64,000 bases of DNA, taken from assembly GCA_003254905.1 (NCBI GenBank), contig QANU01064559.1:1210077-1274076 (forward strand), given 5' to 3'. Origin of the DNA: Nissolia schottii (taxonomy: Eukaryota > Streptophyta > Magnoliopsida > Fabales > Fabaceae). The notes below the pieces were generated by a model. It was not told where the DNA came from, searched no databases, and saw nothing but the letters and a program-made list of their open reading frames with translations. Shown here piece by piece: positions 1-12,035 of the stretch; within the stretch, counting starts at the first letter, position 1; every line of letters begins with the position of its first letter. Made by a program: the position numbers and the translations under genes.

Positions 1-3000
1 GGCGTGGCCAGCTGCAGATAGAAGATTGGATTTTGAAAGATTGTTTTCGTCGTTCTTGATGCTGGGAAGTATAAGGAGCTACAGTCACAGGATCTGATTT
101 AGTTTATTCTCTAATTTTTTTCCCTCTGGCTTTGATAGCGCATGCATATTGAATTGGAAAATGTTTTTTCTGCATCATTGAGTTTTCCATGATGTTGCGC
201 TCTGCATGGCATCGATTTCTCATGCGTAATTGGTGACCCCTTCCTACATTCTGAGCACTCTTGAATTTTTTTTTTTTTTTGTTTTGTGTATATCTTTCTC
301 TCTCGTACCTCCTTCATAGTTGATATGTGCTTAATTTTGAAATCGATGGAGTTGTGCGTGGACTTTCTGAAATCAAACACTCTTTAGGCGTTGCGAGCTG
401 AAGTAACCGAGCTGCTACGATCATGATCGAGATCTATTCACTAACTCCTCTTCTATTTCAATTCTTTGAACTTTGTGCTTCATTTCCTTGTAGAATTGTT
501 TCATCTAGGTTATGAGCTGCTTGAGTTTCTTTTATGTATGCAGCTCCTTGGATCCGAGGAATGAATTTTATGTTCATTGGAGATCAGGCCGTGGATTTTG
601 AATCTGCATGTACTGATGCATACAGGATCAGGATCTATTTTTCTAATTCTTTGATGAATCGTGTGTCATGTTGTTCTATGACTTTCAGTCTTGCCTGTGA
701 ATTATTATGTGAACATGTTTGTACTGTAGTGCTGTGTTTCTGACATTGGATATTGTGCATAATTGGTCACACGTACTCGAGTTTGAACATTGGTCTGTAT
801 CTGGATTGAACCTTGGATTATTTTGAGTCGAACTTTGTCCATATATTTTTTTGACTCGCTCAATTTATGTCTTCATGATTCTATTGTTTTCGTTTTTGGG
901 AACAGGTAGTTTTTGGAAGCATCTGTTGGTTGTGTCAATGGACCTTCGGTTCTTAGGTAGTCTTGACTTCTCATCTTTCAATTGAGAGTTAGTTTGGTTT
1001 TCAGTGTCAACCTTTTGTTAGAGTTGTGTTTATGTAAGGTGCTGGAATTTCTACCTTCTTAGACTATCAGTTAGGGGATTGGATTTGGGTTAGCTGTGCT
1101 GTTCTATGTCTTGGTTTGGAGAATTTTGTTATGCTTAAATTGCTGTTTTTCCTCGCTATCTTAAGTTTTGCTACCTAATTGAATTTGAAATTGTTTTTTT
1201 GCAGCATTGTTGTGTTCCCATTGTCTGGCTTCAGCATATCTGGTTTCCTCTATCTGAGCTTTTTAACCCTTCAATTCAAAGAATGCAATTGATTCTTTGC
1301 ATTCTTCTTTGTAATTATTTATGGCTTGTTCAGGGGAGATATACACAATGAATTAATGAGTACTGGCATTCTGTTTCAGCTGTTTGCTCGTGAGATCACT
1401 TAGGACCTTCTATTCATAGGTTTTGTTAATTTAATATGCTTCAAACTATTCAATTTTCAACTGGCAATTTGTTATCAAACTATATTAGACTTGTTGGGTC
1501 TTCTTGTTGAGGTGCAGGATTTTCTACCATTTCTGGGTATATGGACTTGGACAACTTGGTTTGATTTCTATCTTCGTTTTTAACATGTACATTTAAAGGA
1601 AATACCTATTTTTAACTGAAGAAGTCAATATTACTCTTTGAATTATTCAGATGCTATTTGGTTTACTAGCAGAATTAGTCCACCCTCTATTTTTGCCTTG
1701 AGTTTCGTATGATATTAGATTTTCTGTTATGAGTTGGTGCAGTGTTGTCTCTGAGTTGTTGAATTATGTATATGAAATAATATAGGGGTTGAATTGAGAA
1801 AAACTTGCTTTTATGCAGTTCAGTGTCAGTATGGCTGGGTGAGCTTCTCCTAGGATCGGGTGCTACAAACAGGTTTAGGGTTACTGTTTTCTTTGTTTAG
1901 TTGTCATATTTTGTTTTGATGGCCCATGCAAATTAAATTTAAGCATGTCTTTCTGTGGAGCTTTGTTTTTCACATCATGTAACATTCTTCATGGCTTCAA
2001 ACTGCATGCATGATTGGTGACTCTACCTTCGATTCTTGGTTTTTGTTTCTTATCTGTTGTCAACACCAACTGGATTTTGAACTCAATTCTTGTTTTCATC
2101 TCCATTCTCTTCCGTATGATTTGTGCTTGGACAGGGTTACAATATGTTTGCTTGGATTTGGAAGCAACTATTGGTACTTGGAGGCATTGACATATTAACA
2201 TTCTGTTCGGTCTTAGATTTTTTTAGCCATATGCTCTCGACCTGTGTTGGAGTTCTAAGTGTTTATCATTTTTTAACAACCTTGAAAAGGAATATCTTTT
2301 GGCACAAGTATTTTTGGTTTCATGTTTTGGATCATAGTGAATGTGCGGTTGTTCATGTTTCAGTGGTTTTTGCGGCAAGGGAATTTGGAGATTACAGCTG
2401 GGTTCTATGATCTTGGTTCTAATTTCTTTGGGGGTGTTTATATACTTTGTCTTTGCATGAGCTGTGTAGCTATTGAGTTGCGGCAATACATTCGAGCAGT
2501 TTGGTGAACATGGTTGGTGTTGACATTGGTTTTTGAGAGGAAGCTAGGGATGACAATGGTTGCGAGTTTCTGCAATTAGGAGTACTGGTTTTAAGTTCTC
2601 TAATGAATCATCTTTTGTTGTGGATGGGATGTGATATAGGAATTGAATTGTGGACTTTTTTGCAGTTCAATTCCATATGGTGTATAGAGGTTTTTTTTTT
2701 GCGGGCTGCAGGGTCCGGAAACCGGAATCAGGATAACTGTTTTTGCTGCGTTCTCTGTATCTTCATTGTTTCTGCAAGTCTTTTGAATTGTTTGGATATT
2801 GGTGTTGCTGCCTAACGGAGATTGGATTTTGCAATCGGGAGAAGATTTATTCTCCTCCATTGAATTTCATTGAATTGGGGTATCATATATTATTCTGCCC
2901 TGAAAATGGGAATTGAATGTGAACCTGTTCTTTTGCAGTGTTGCTTTTTGATATCACGCCTTCACATGTCATCCCTGATTGGTGATCTCTGCATTTAAAC

Positions 3001-6000
3001 CTTGGTTTTACTTTTTGGTAGTTGTGTTATGTTTGGTTGCCTTTATTTGGATTTGCAACACTTGGATTTTTTCTTGTCTCTCCTGGGCAGGAGAGCGATG
3101 GTGTGATGGAATTTAGTAGTAGCTGTTGGGGCTTGGGACTATTGAGGACCTTCTGTTCTTAGGTTATGTTCGTCAATGTTCTCTTGATCTCTTGACTTCG
3201 CATTCAAGTTTGATATGACTTTATCAGCTTGCATCGGACCTCGTGTGTTTATGGTAGGTACAACGGTGCTGGATTTTCTACAGATTTTATAGAGTTCAAC
3301 ATGGTTTCTTTATTATTTATATTTTTATTTTATACGTTTTAATATAATGATAGTCTGCTTTTTGGAGTTGAACATGTTATTCTATCTTATTTATATTTCC
3401 ACTCAATTCTTATATGACTCGCAATTGGGTGTGACATTGGGAATAAGAAGTGTGCTAGTACATGGTGACCGATGTTTTGAAAGACATGGATCAGGGCATT
3501 ATTTATTAGTACATGGTAGATCCTCATTGTTTTTGGTGTATGTCCTGGATCAAAATTGGCTTCCTTGCATTTTTTGCGAATATGCCACTTAACTAGTTCT
3601 TGATGCCGGTGAAGTTTTGGGTTTCTGTAGCAAGGAACACATTTTAAAGCAGTGTCAAGGAGACATGGGCTACTGCGGCCTTTTGGTGTTCTGATGATGG
3701 TTGCATCTTGGTATTTTCTGGCCCTATATATTGACGTGTGCTCATGATATTTGGATTTCATTAATAACGTCTTTTAAGCTATATGAGGAATTTGTGCACT
3801 ACATGGTTTCAGGAGCTTCTGGTTGTCGTCCGTGTTGTGTCATTGAATATAAGGACATATGCATGCTGTTGGTTGTATCATGCTGTGGTGGGATGGCGTT
3901 TATGGTATGTGGTTTGTTTGACAACGAGATTAATGGATTGAAATATCTTTAGAAAGTTCTGGCTCAGTTAAATCAGCTTGAGTATTAGTTTCTCTGCATT
4001 TTTACATCTTCAGGTCCACTTTAGATGATGTCTGTTTTTAGAAGCTGGAGTACTGCTAACTGGGGGGATTTTTTTTGTATGGTGTTGATTTCTGGTTGGC
4101 CATATGCAAATGGTGGTATGTTTAAACATGGATCGATAGCGTTTTCTGGAGGTGTTTTATCTGTAGTTTCTGCCGTCAACTACTGTATTAAATACTTGGG
4201 GTACTTGCTTTGGTCTTGCTCGAGTCGCTGGCGACTGTCATAGGATTTGCTTGTCGACTTATTGGACGTCGTGCTAGTGCTTTTCTTTTTAAGAATATTG
4301 TTGTCGAGTTCAAGTTTTTCTTTTTTTTAAACTTTCATTTCGAAAGTATATGTGATGATTGCTAAACTATGACTTCTGTGTAAGTTGATTTTGACAATAC
4401 AGTGAGTTTTTAGGTGATGTCTTGTTATGTATTCTTTTTATAACTAATGAAAATTATTGGAATATTTTTGCTCTGAAACTGAACAATGATATAGGGATTT
4501 AACTTGGTTCATAATCAATTAGTTAACATATTTGTCTTTTTGTGATGTGTTTATGGTAATGGCGTGATTTATTGGGATGCTATAATTCGTGGACGGTGGA
4601 TCTAGAGCTGTGTTTTATGGAAGGTCGATTTGAAAATTTTGAACGAAGTCATAATTCAGATGCATTATTTATCATTTGAAGTATTCTTCTTGTTCGCTCT
4701 TTTATCATTTATGAAAACTCGTCCAAGCCTGAATGCTTAACGCATGGGTCTCCACTTTCTACTATAATTTTTTTTTCGAAATCATTAAGGCTATGATGAC
4801 CGGTGTCTCATTTGCTTCACTTTTGACTAATAAGAATTCAGTAGGAAAACGTGTGGTTTGGAGTTAATTTTACTTTGCTTATTTATATTTTCTATTAATA
4901 ATAGAGAAGTGGCTAGTATTATGATAATATAGCTATTTTGATACGTACTTTTTATTGAATTATGTGCCTAATTTGTATTAAAATATCTTTGCTTGCACGT
5001 TTTCTGGTTGTAAAGCATTAAGGCCATGCTTTTGGAATAGTTATTGGGTTGGTTCTGTCCATTTCCTCAACAGATATCTTTGGCACTCAGAGTATGAATA
5101 TTGGGATTTTTTTTTTGTTTCGAATGGATGTAACTTCATGGAAAATACTCCTTGAAGATATTGAAAAGTGTCTGTTTTGCTCTTCAAATAGCGAAGATGT
5201 CTATGGAACATGATGTTCTCAATGCTTTAATACGGGTCTAAAGTGCAGTTAGTAGTTTGGTTGGTCCTAGTTCGTTGTCCATCGTAAGTATGAATAAGTT
5301 ATTAATATGTGGTTAAACGTAACTATGTATGAAGTTGAAATTTTCTTGAGCATCTTCAATGAGGAATTTTGTAAGCTAAGCCCTGCTCTAGGAAGAGTCA
5401 TCGAGATCAAAGCATTTGTAGTTTCGGTTATTTTGATGCTTTATTGAAATTGAAAAATGCTAAAAGAATTATTTCCCTGGAACCGGAGATGTTATTTGTG
5501 CTGTCAACTGGCTTGTTTGGACAATGCTTTGTATTCTTGGACTGTGCTTTTTGTCTGTTATAGCTTTATTTTATTTTTCATCTGGGAGTATGTTTTCTTT
5601 TGAAAACAAAAAAATGCGAAAAGGCAAGTGGTGCTTGAATTGATCTGTCTATATGTTGCTGTACGCAATAAATCTTCTTCAGCTAGGTGTGATTAAAATT
5701 GCTTTTAACATCATGGTCAGGGCAGTAAATCCTTTTTTTTAGTGCGCGCCATTTGGTCCCAAGTTTTCATGTGTTAAAGAGTTGATGGCATTATTCTTGC
5801 ATATGTAATGTCATTTGTTATCTAGGTTGTAAGCAGAAGTGGATCATGGAGTCGAGGATCGGTTCTGATGCAAATTGTCAAGATTTGGCTTTCTTAAAGG
5901 AAAAGGAAATGCATTCGTGTATCTGTTGTATATGGTGTTCTTTCCTTCTTTTCTTTTTGCTCAAAAATTGTAACTTTATTCGCATAGTGAAATATGTTCT

Positions 6001-6070
6001 TCATTTTTGGCCGTGGATGTAGGTCATTTGACCGAACCACGTAAATATCTGGTGTATTGTTTTTATTTAT
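1..6070 (+). other. T-rich non-coding locus, copy 1 (5' end outside window)
   Basis: This stretch is T-rich on the plus strand, has no open frame that looks like a protein, and carries many T-tract plus 'tgcag' signals that look like splice acceptors (near 1200, 2935). It is homologous to 15590-22110. Shared landmarks include 'gtttatggtatgtggtttg' at about 3899 and 20370, the 'aatacttgggg' segment at about 4193 and 20662, and a terminal hairpin at 6012-6041. Recurring modules such as 'catgcgtaattggtgac' (near 220) appear several times in both copies, so the locus is also internally repetitive. The strand bias and acceptor-like sites suggest a plus-strand transcript with introns, perhaps a long non-coding RNA. 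That is inference. A degenerate LTR of a very large element is the main alternative. Confidence 0.55.
6012..6041 (+). other. Conserved hairpin motif at end of copy 1
   Basis: CGTGG (6012-6016) pairs with CCACG (6037-6041), and GGTCA pairs with TGACC around a two-base loop. The motif is followed by 'taaat'. Copy 2 has the same stem with a different loop at 22054-22084. From memory, a closely similar 'CGTGGacGTAGG...CCGAACCACG' motif is common near the 3' end of plant Ty1/copia LTRs. A database search would be needed to confirm that link. Confidence 0.6.
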
Positions 6071-7519
6071 TATTATTTAGTTTTAAGGTCAATCATTAGA
6101 AACACCAAGGGAAAAAAAAAAAAATAAAACCAGATATAAATACTTCAAGAAAAGACTTCATGATCTAGCTTATACTGCATTAGTGAGATTTTCTGGGACG
6201 AGAAGAGGTAATGTGATTGACAATTGACAATTAACAATTAACAATTGACACAGTTTCTTAAGCTTATCAACTGTCAGGAGAGAACAAAATGGTTATCGTA
6301 CGAAAGTATAAACCACCTCATATTCTCTCTTTTCATTCTTCTTTTATGCTCGTATAAATTTCTAGCAATATTTTTGTGCATTAAAAAACAAAGAAATTAA
6401 TAAAATAATAAATAATTCAATATTTGCAAACAAAAAATTAACAATCTAACATAAAGAAATTAACACGCTAAATAACAAGTAATAACCCTGCTATATGTCA
6501 CCTCACTTTCTACTACCATATTGCCATTGTTGTATTAAATATGAGAGGGCTCACAACCAAACTCTCCAACGACAAGTCACCCACATTCGTCCACTCGCCC
6601 ATCATGTGTGCATCCGTACATGCGACAATGTAATCGTTCGCGGATGCCACAACTCCTTCGCAAAAATCACCATCGTTCTCCAACAATCTCTGCACGAACT
6701 TCACAAAAATCACCGTAGAACGAACGACAACGAAGCAATCGGCATCAAAGCAAATTGGTAAGCACTCGATGACGAACCCCCACATTTATGTTTTAGATTC
6801 GAAATTGCGATTTTTCGGATTTCAACTTTTCGACTAAGTTATCTAATCCGACCGAATCTGATAGTAAACGGGTAGGATTGGATCGGATTAGGTGGTTAAC
6901 CGTTATTTTTAAAAAAATTGAAAAAACCTGTCTCATAATTCAAATTTCAAAATTCAATTCACCACATATAAAAAAAACGAATAAATATAAATATTTATTG
7001 TCTCATGATTATTACAAATATCATGTCCCATAAAAATAAAAAATAAATTCAAACATTGTCCCATAAAAAACCAATGTTAAAAACTAATCCAAAAAAAGCA
7101 CAAGGTAGTTCCATCTAAAATGTATCCTTAGGAGTGACTCCATCTACCATCACGGTTGCCATTGCTTCAAAATTCAATATGCTATGTTCTAAAGGAAATG
7201 GACATCTTTTAAAATTTAGCTTAACAATATAATATGTCTTTCATCCAATGTTTTTGCACATGCTTTGAACATATGTAGCAGTAAAAATAACACACACAAC
7301 AATGCCTATTTACACATCAAGGCTTAATTTGACTTAAACAATTGCAAAACAGAAATGTTAATCTAAGTGCACAATAGAATTGTAAAATAGAGCCTCAACC
7401 AGTACTAGTGCATTGCAAAATCTTAATCCACCAATAATACACAAATATCAAATCACACATTTTCAAATATTAAAAAAAAAATCGGATTTTGCAACTGAAA
7501 ATTCAACACATATTTACAA
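6071..7519. other. AT-rich spacer, no gene seen
   Basis: No protein-like frame is supported here. The two opposing frames at 6495-6785 are mirror images with no recognisable domain. At about 6840-6900 there is a run of 'atccga/tcggat' motifs ('aatccgacc', 'ggatcggatta'), of a kind often seen in the subterminal parts of plant hAT elements. This may be the 3' non-coding end of the hAT element whose coding remnants begin at 7520. I found no clear terminal inverted repeat. Confidence 0.4.
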
Positions 7520-8868
7520 GTAATTACCTCATGGCTTCAACTAATAATTGTTGGAATAAAGCTTCATCAAATTCAAATGCTTCTACTTCTGAAATTTCAG
7601 CCATGTCTATGTCTAACAAAAGAGGACAACAAACAAGAATTTAGTTAGAGATAAAATAACAAAGTAAAAGTCTTAACCAACAATTCAAAACAAAAATAAT
7701 TATATAATTATACCTTGTTCATGTACTTGAGGAGGAGACATTTCCTTCTTAGATTTAGAGTTTTGACACCTTAACCAATTTTGTGTGCAAATCAAAGCCT
7801 CCACTACGATGTCAACTAATGCTCGATGTCAACTAATGCACTACATGAAGGACACAATCACACAATCTCCCATGCTAAAAGCAAACTCAGATGATACCGT
7901 AAACACCGGAATGACCAATACATCTCTAGCTATGCGAGATAGAATGTAATACTTCCCTGTCTTCAAACTCATCCATTTCGAAATATCAAAGTCTTTACCA
8001 CCTTTCTCAACCTCGTCTTCCAAATATCTCTCAAACTCATTCTTTTTTAATGCACCTTGTTTTTGTTTCACTCCTCAGTCTGTACCTATCTTCAACACTA
8101 GTAGCAATAGTACTAATACTATCAACACTAGTAATAGCAATTCCAACTTGAGACTTTGATCCATCATCGATACTACTACTAGCATCATCATCAATGACAT
8201 TCATTTTTTTTATTATTGTTCAACCAACTTCTCCATCAAGTCTTTCAACTTCATCAATATTTCATTGGCTCGAATTACTTGACCATTTGAGAGCATCTCG
8301 GTCAAACAAAATTCTACATAATCCAACTTGTGTACTATTTATGTTAACCTCTTTAACATATTGCTCAAAAGCCTTTAATCTAGACGGAGAAGACCTCATG
8401 TATTTACAAGTAGCCCTAATTTTCAATATGGACACATTTAGTTACTTCAATCCTTCACTGACAATAAGATTGAAAATATGTGCAGCACACCTTATGTGCA
8501 TGTATTTCCCATTAAGCATGGTGGAACCACCCCAATGACTCAAACTCCTCAACAAATAAGACATAGCAATGTTATTTTCACTAGCATTATCCAGTCACAC
8601 AAGAAATATTTGAAATTTCCTAATCTTTCATGGAATTCTCTAATATTTTCCCAATGATATTGTAACACCCTAGCTTACACTTAAGTCGTAAGCAATGCTT
8701 ACTAGATTGTTATCTACTTGGTGGGAATACTTATACCCCTTAATTACTTCTGAAAAATAATTCTTTACCCAAAATATGGACCGATTTGAAATTTTCTTAA
8801 TTGGTTTTACGTATCATAAAGTTAGGAGCCACGCGTGTACAAAATCATATAATACAAACGATAGAGCC

Positions 8869-9642
8869 TTACAACGTAGATATTATCAAGCAAATGACAT
8901 GACAATCAAACAAATAGGCAAACATTGACAAGTGGTCCATCATACATATCATCAATAATTTACAGTAGTTTAAGATACATACGACATCGTTCAGATAATG
9001 ACAACAACATATAAAGCTAGGGACTGATGGAATACTATCCATTGAGTCCATACAAAAAAAATCATGGTAGACTATACAAAAATAAGCGGCAGCTCCGTTA
9101 CTACTCCACCTGATCATCCTCTGGATCCTCTGTCGGGTCCTCGTCCTCTTCCTCCTCTTCCGAGTCCATCTCCATCGGGTCCTCCTCGTCGGAGTCCTCC
9201 GCTGCATCCTTGGGGGAGTCAGGGATAGGCGATTTGTTGCCCCCTCGCCCTCCCATGAGGTCTTTGGAATATCGAACAGATCCCGGTGCACCAAGGAAGG
9301 TCCCGCCTCGGCATTGTGCATCTGAGGAGCGAGGCGGCGACGAAAAAGAGGGTTGACCCGCTTCCTGGGCCCCCAGCGGTAACATCCGGGTTGGTGCTGA
9401 AGTGGCAGGGAGTTTGGATCGACCTCCACGTCCTTCCCGTAGGGTGGGGGCTTGTCATCATCTTCATCAAGGAGGATCGGTGAAGTGGACGATGATCCAA
9501 GGCCCGTGGGTGGAGAGTAACTCGGAACGACCACTGGCATGTAGGTGTAGGTCTTCGTGATAACCCCGGTGTTGGGGTCAAGCCGCTGGGTCATGCTTAG
9601 TATCCGCATTGAGTCCATCAGTGGGATAACCATCTGGGGCAC
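8869..9642 (-). CDS. Proline-rich/acidic frame inside the LTR-like element, function unknown
   Basis: A minus-strand open frame of 257 codons, rich in Pro and Arg, overlaps a second frame (9385-9101). The second frame ends in a strongly acidic tail of Asp/Glu repeats (EDSDEEDPMEMDSEEEEEDE) and a stop at 9101. The likely original product reads through the first frame's front half (LDPNTGVITKTYTYMPVVV; KDVEVDPNSLPL; RWGPRKRVNPLFRRR) and then shifts to the acidic tail, so one frameshift is suspected near 9390. The region is GC-richer than its surroundings. I do not recognise a domain. It could be an accessory or gag-like product of the retroelement family. No function is claimed. Confidence 0.35.
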   Translation of the reverse strand: MPQMVIPLMDSMRILSMTQRLDPNTGVITKTYTYMPVVVPSYSPPTGLGSSSTSPILLDEDDDKPPPYGKDVEVDPNSLPLQHQPGCYRWGPRKRVNPLFRRRLAPQMHNAEAGPSLVHRDLFDIPKTSWEGEGATNRLSLTPPRMQRRTPTRRTRWRWTRKRRKRTRTRQRIQRMIRWSSNGAAAYFCIVYHDFFCMDSMDSIPSVPSFICCCHYLNDVVCILNYCKLLMICMMDHLSMFAYLFDCHVICLIISTL

Positions 9643-10768
9643 CTAGAGTCACAAATGAGTGGGGGTGAGAACATTGCGTTCTCAGTGGAAAAACTCTAAG
9701 CGTGTACTACTCTTTGTTAGCTCGGTTATGATCCAAGCCACTCAAGAGATCTCTAGGTGTCAAGATATACTAAAGTCCCTACTTGTTTTAATTTGTGTTA
9801 GTCCTAAGTAGCTTTATCTAGTTTACTAGGCGACTAGGGATTTGCTAATCTTGATATTACCTAATGAGCGTGCTTTCTATTACCTACTCATTTTCGTAAC
9901 GTGTATATCGTAGAGGTGGTCTTATAAAGACCTAATGCCATACAATACATACATCATATACATTCATCACGTACTTATGCATGAGGGATTTAGGGATTTC
10001 TCTTATGCGCCTTAGGCAGCGTCCTTCTTGTTGCGTAAAAATGCCCATCATTCCCCCATGTAAACAGTGGGATCGCCATCCCCGTTCGGTGTACAACCTA
10101 CTTGGTTTCTATATCCTTCGTTAATTTGGGCAGAGCTCATACCCTTGTGGTAGCGAACCACAAATGCATTTTAGCATAAGAAGGTGGATCCGAATGACCA
10201 TCCGACTCCTGGGATGGTGAGGGGTTTGCCCTTTCGATGCGGCCAGGGGTGGACTCGTACTTTCTTTAATCTTTCTTTTCTTTCATAACTTTACTTTGAA
10301 TTCTTTAGCACTTTGACTTTATTTGACTTTTATAACCCTATACAGGGGACAAGTGTACTTGTTATTTTCTCTTGGTATGACTGTAGTCATTCGTTCAGGC
10401 GTAGGCCTACGTCTGTCATAAACCAATCCACCTGACAGAATCGGCAAGAGGCTTGCCTTTTGGACGTGCCAAGAGAGGGGGATTTCCAATTACATATTTA
10501 TGTACTTATATTCAAGGTTTTCCGAGCCCATTGTGGTCGGAACCTTCTCAAAATATCACATTTTTCCTAGGGTTCATTTATGGTCTTTAATAGAGTTAGG
10601 TGATAATTTCTAGTTATCTAAGGTTGTCTTAAGGCCTGGATGACAACCATGTCCTGATGATGCATATTAACATATTTTTAACACATAATACATAATCATT
10701 TTCATTATTACACGTAAATAAAAATGGATAAGTGCTTATTGGAATATGTGGGCCCATAAGGGTGGATC

Positions 10769-11015
10769 AAGTCGCTCGGTCACATGTTAGTGGTTGCCTA
10801 ACAACTTAGAGTTCCCTAGGTCGTTTAGCGACCTGTGCAAGGTCACTTAGTGGTCCTTGGGAACATGTAGGTTACTCAGCCACCATGTCAGGACTTGCAC
10901 CGTGACCCAAAGCTTCAGGTCGCTCAGCGGACCCTAATGCCATACAGATCACAGAACTGAGATTTTTTTGAAAATAGCCCAGGCCGCTCGACGAACCCCT
11001 CTGGTCGCTCAGTGC
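10769..11015. repeat. Cluster of imperfect palindromes, GGTCGCTnAGCGACC type
   Basis: At least six variants of one 15-bp near-palindrome lie in about 250 bp inside the LTR-like element: 'gtcgctcggtcac' (about 10770), 'ggtcgtttagcgacc' (10819-10833), 'ggtcacttagtggtcc' (about 10841), 'ggttactcagccacc' (about 10869), 'ggtcgctcagcggacc' (about 10918) and 'ggtcgctcagtgccc' (about 11003). Spacing is irregular, about 20-85 bp. Confidence 0.55.
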
Positions 11016-11986
11016 CCTGGGCGTGACTCAAGGTCACAGCTTTGTTATTTTTCCTTTCTTTCACCTTTTCTCCTAACCATTCCCATGCACACCTCTTCGG
11101 ACTTCCACCACAAATTCCAACCATCACAAAAACATATATTTAACTTCTAAAAACACAAAATAACACATGCATCCATATCAAACATATAACATATAATATA
11201 TCACATTTTCATAGGTTCAACATATAACACACACATAGGCCACCAAGGTGATAGTTAAGCTAGGTTTTATCCACTTCCTAGAGATGTTGGTGTAGGTGAA
11301 GAGAGTTAAGGAAATGTTCCCAAATGTGCTTGAGATTCCAAGCTTGCTTCTTCCTTTTTCCAAGGTAGGAAACTTGAGAAATGATGATGGCAAGGAAATC
11401 AGTTTTGGGGCTTTTTGGTGAGGATGATGGTGTTGTTTATCTTGATTATGGATGGAAGAAGATGAGAGAAATGATGAGGGGCTTCGGCTTGGATGGGTTT
11501 GGTTTGCTCTTTGGGAAATAAGGCCAAGAAGGCTTAAGTTTTCTTGGAAACTAAGAAGAGTTCTTTGAGGCTTGGTTTTTGGGGTCTTGGAGAATTCTTA
11601 AGGAAAGAAAATAAGAAATAGAAGAAGATGAAATTGGGGGGCGGGTTGAAGGGGGGTTCGGTTACTTAGAGGGAAATCTTAGGAAAATTAATTAAATTGA
11701 AAATAGAAGTATTGATGGATGAATAGTAAAGAGTATGACCTTAGGTATGGTGTGTAAGAGGGTTGGTGATGGGGTTTTGAGGGTGGTTGGCTGTGTGATT
11801 TGGGTTCAGCCGTGGGAGAGAGCAGATTTTTGCTCAAAATTTATTACGTGTTCGGTCGTGTTTGGTCATTAAATGCCCGTGTACGTGTATGACCACGCGC
11901 ACGAAAAATTAACGGATATCCTAAAAATTATCTAAACATATAAACACAATATACAAACACTTAAAATCAGGAATTTAAATTAATCT

Positions 11987-12035
11987 AAGGTACTCGTAAT
12001 TTTTCTCTTGTAGAAGTGTATTTTACGAGTACCTT
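11987..12035. other. Perfect 13-bp inverted repeat near the element's 3' end
   Basis: The arms AAGGTACTCGTAA (11987-11999) and TTACGAGTACCTT (12023-12035) are exact reverse complements around a 23-base loop. The hairpin sits about 190 bp before the 3' end of the LTR-like element. An RNA hairpin near the end of the element's transcript is possible; the role is unknown. Confidence 0.6.

Noticed and set aside
111-743. Short frames in the first copy of the T-rich locus
   Set aside because: Composition is intron-like and the frames are not kept in the homologous segment near 16250-16900.
6495-6785. Opposing open frames of about 90 codons on both strands
   Set aside because: Mirror frames of the same bases with no domain and no context. 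One or both must be chance.
8194-8538. A 114-codon plus-strand open frame
   Set aside because: It is antisense to the hAT transposase remnant (RCAAHIFNLIVSEGLK region on the minus strand).
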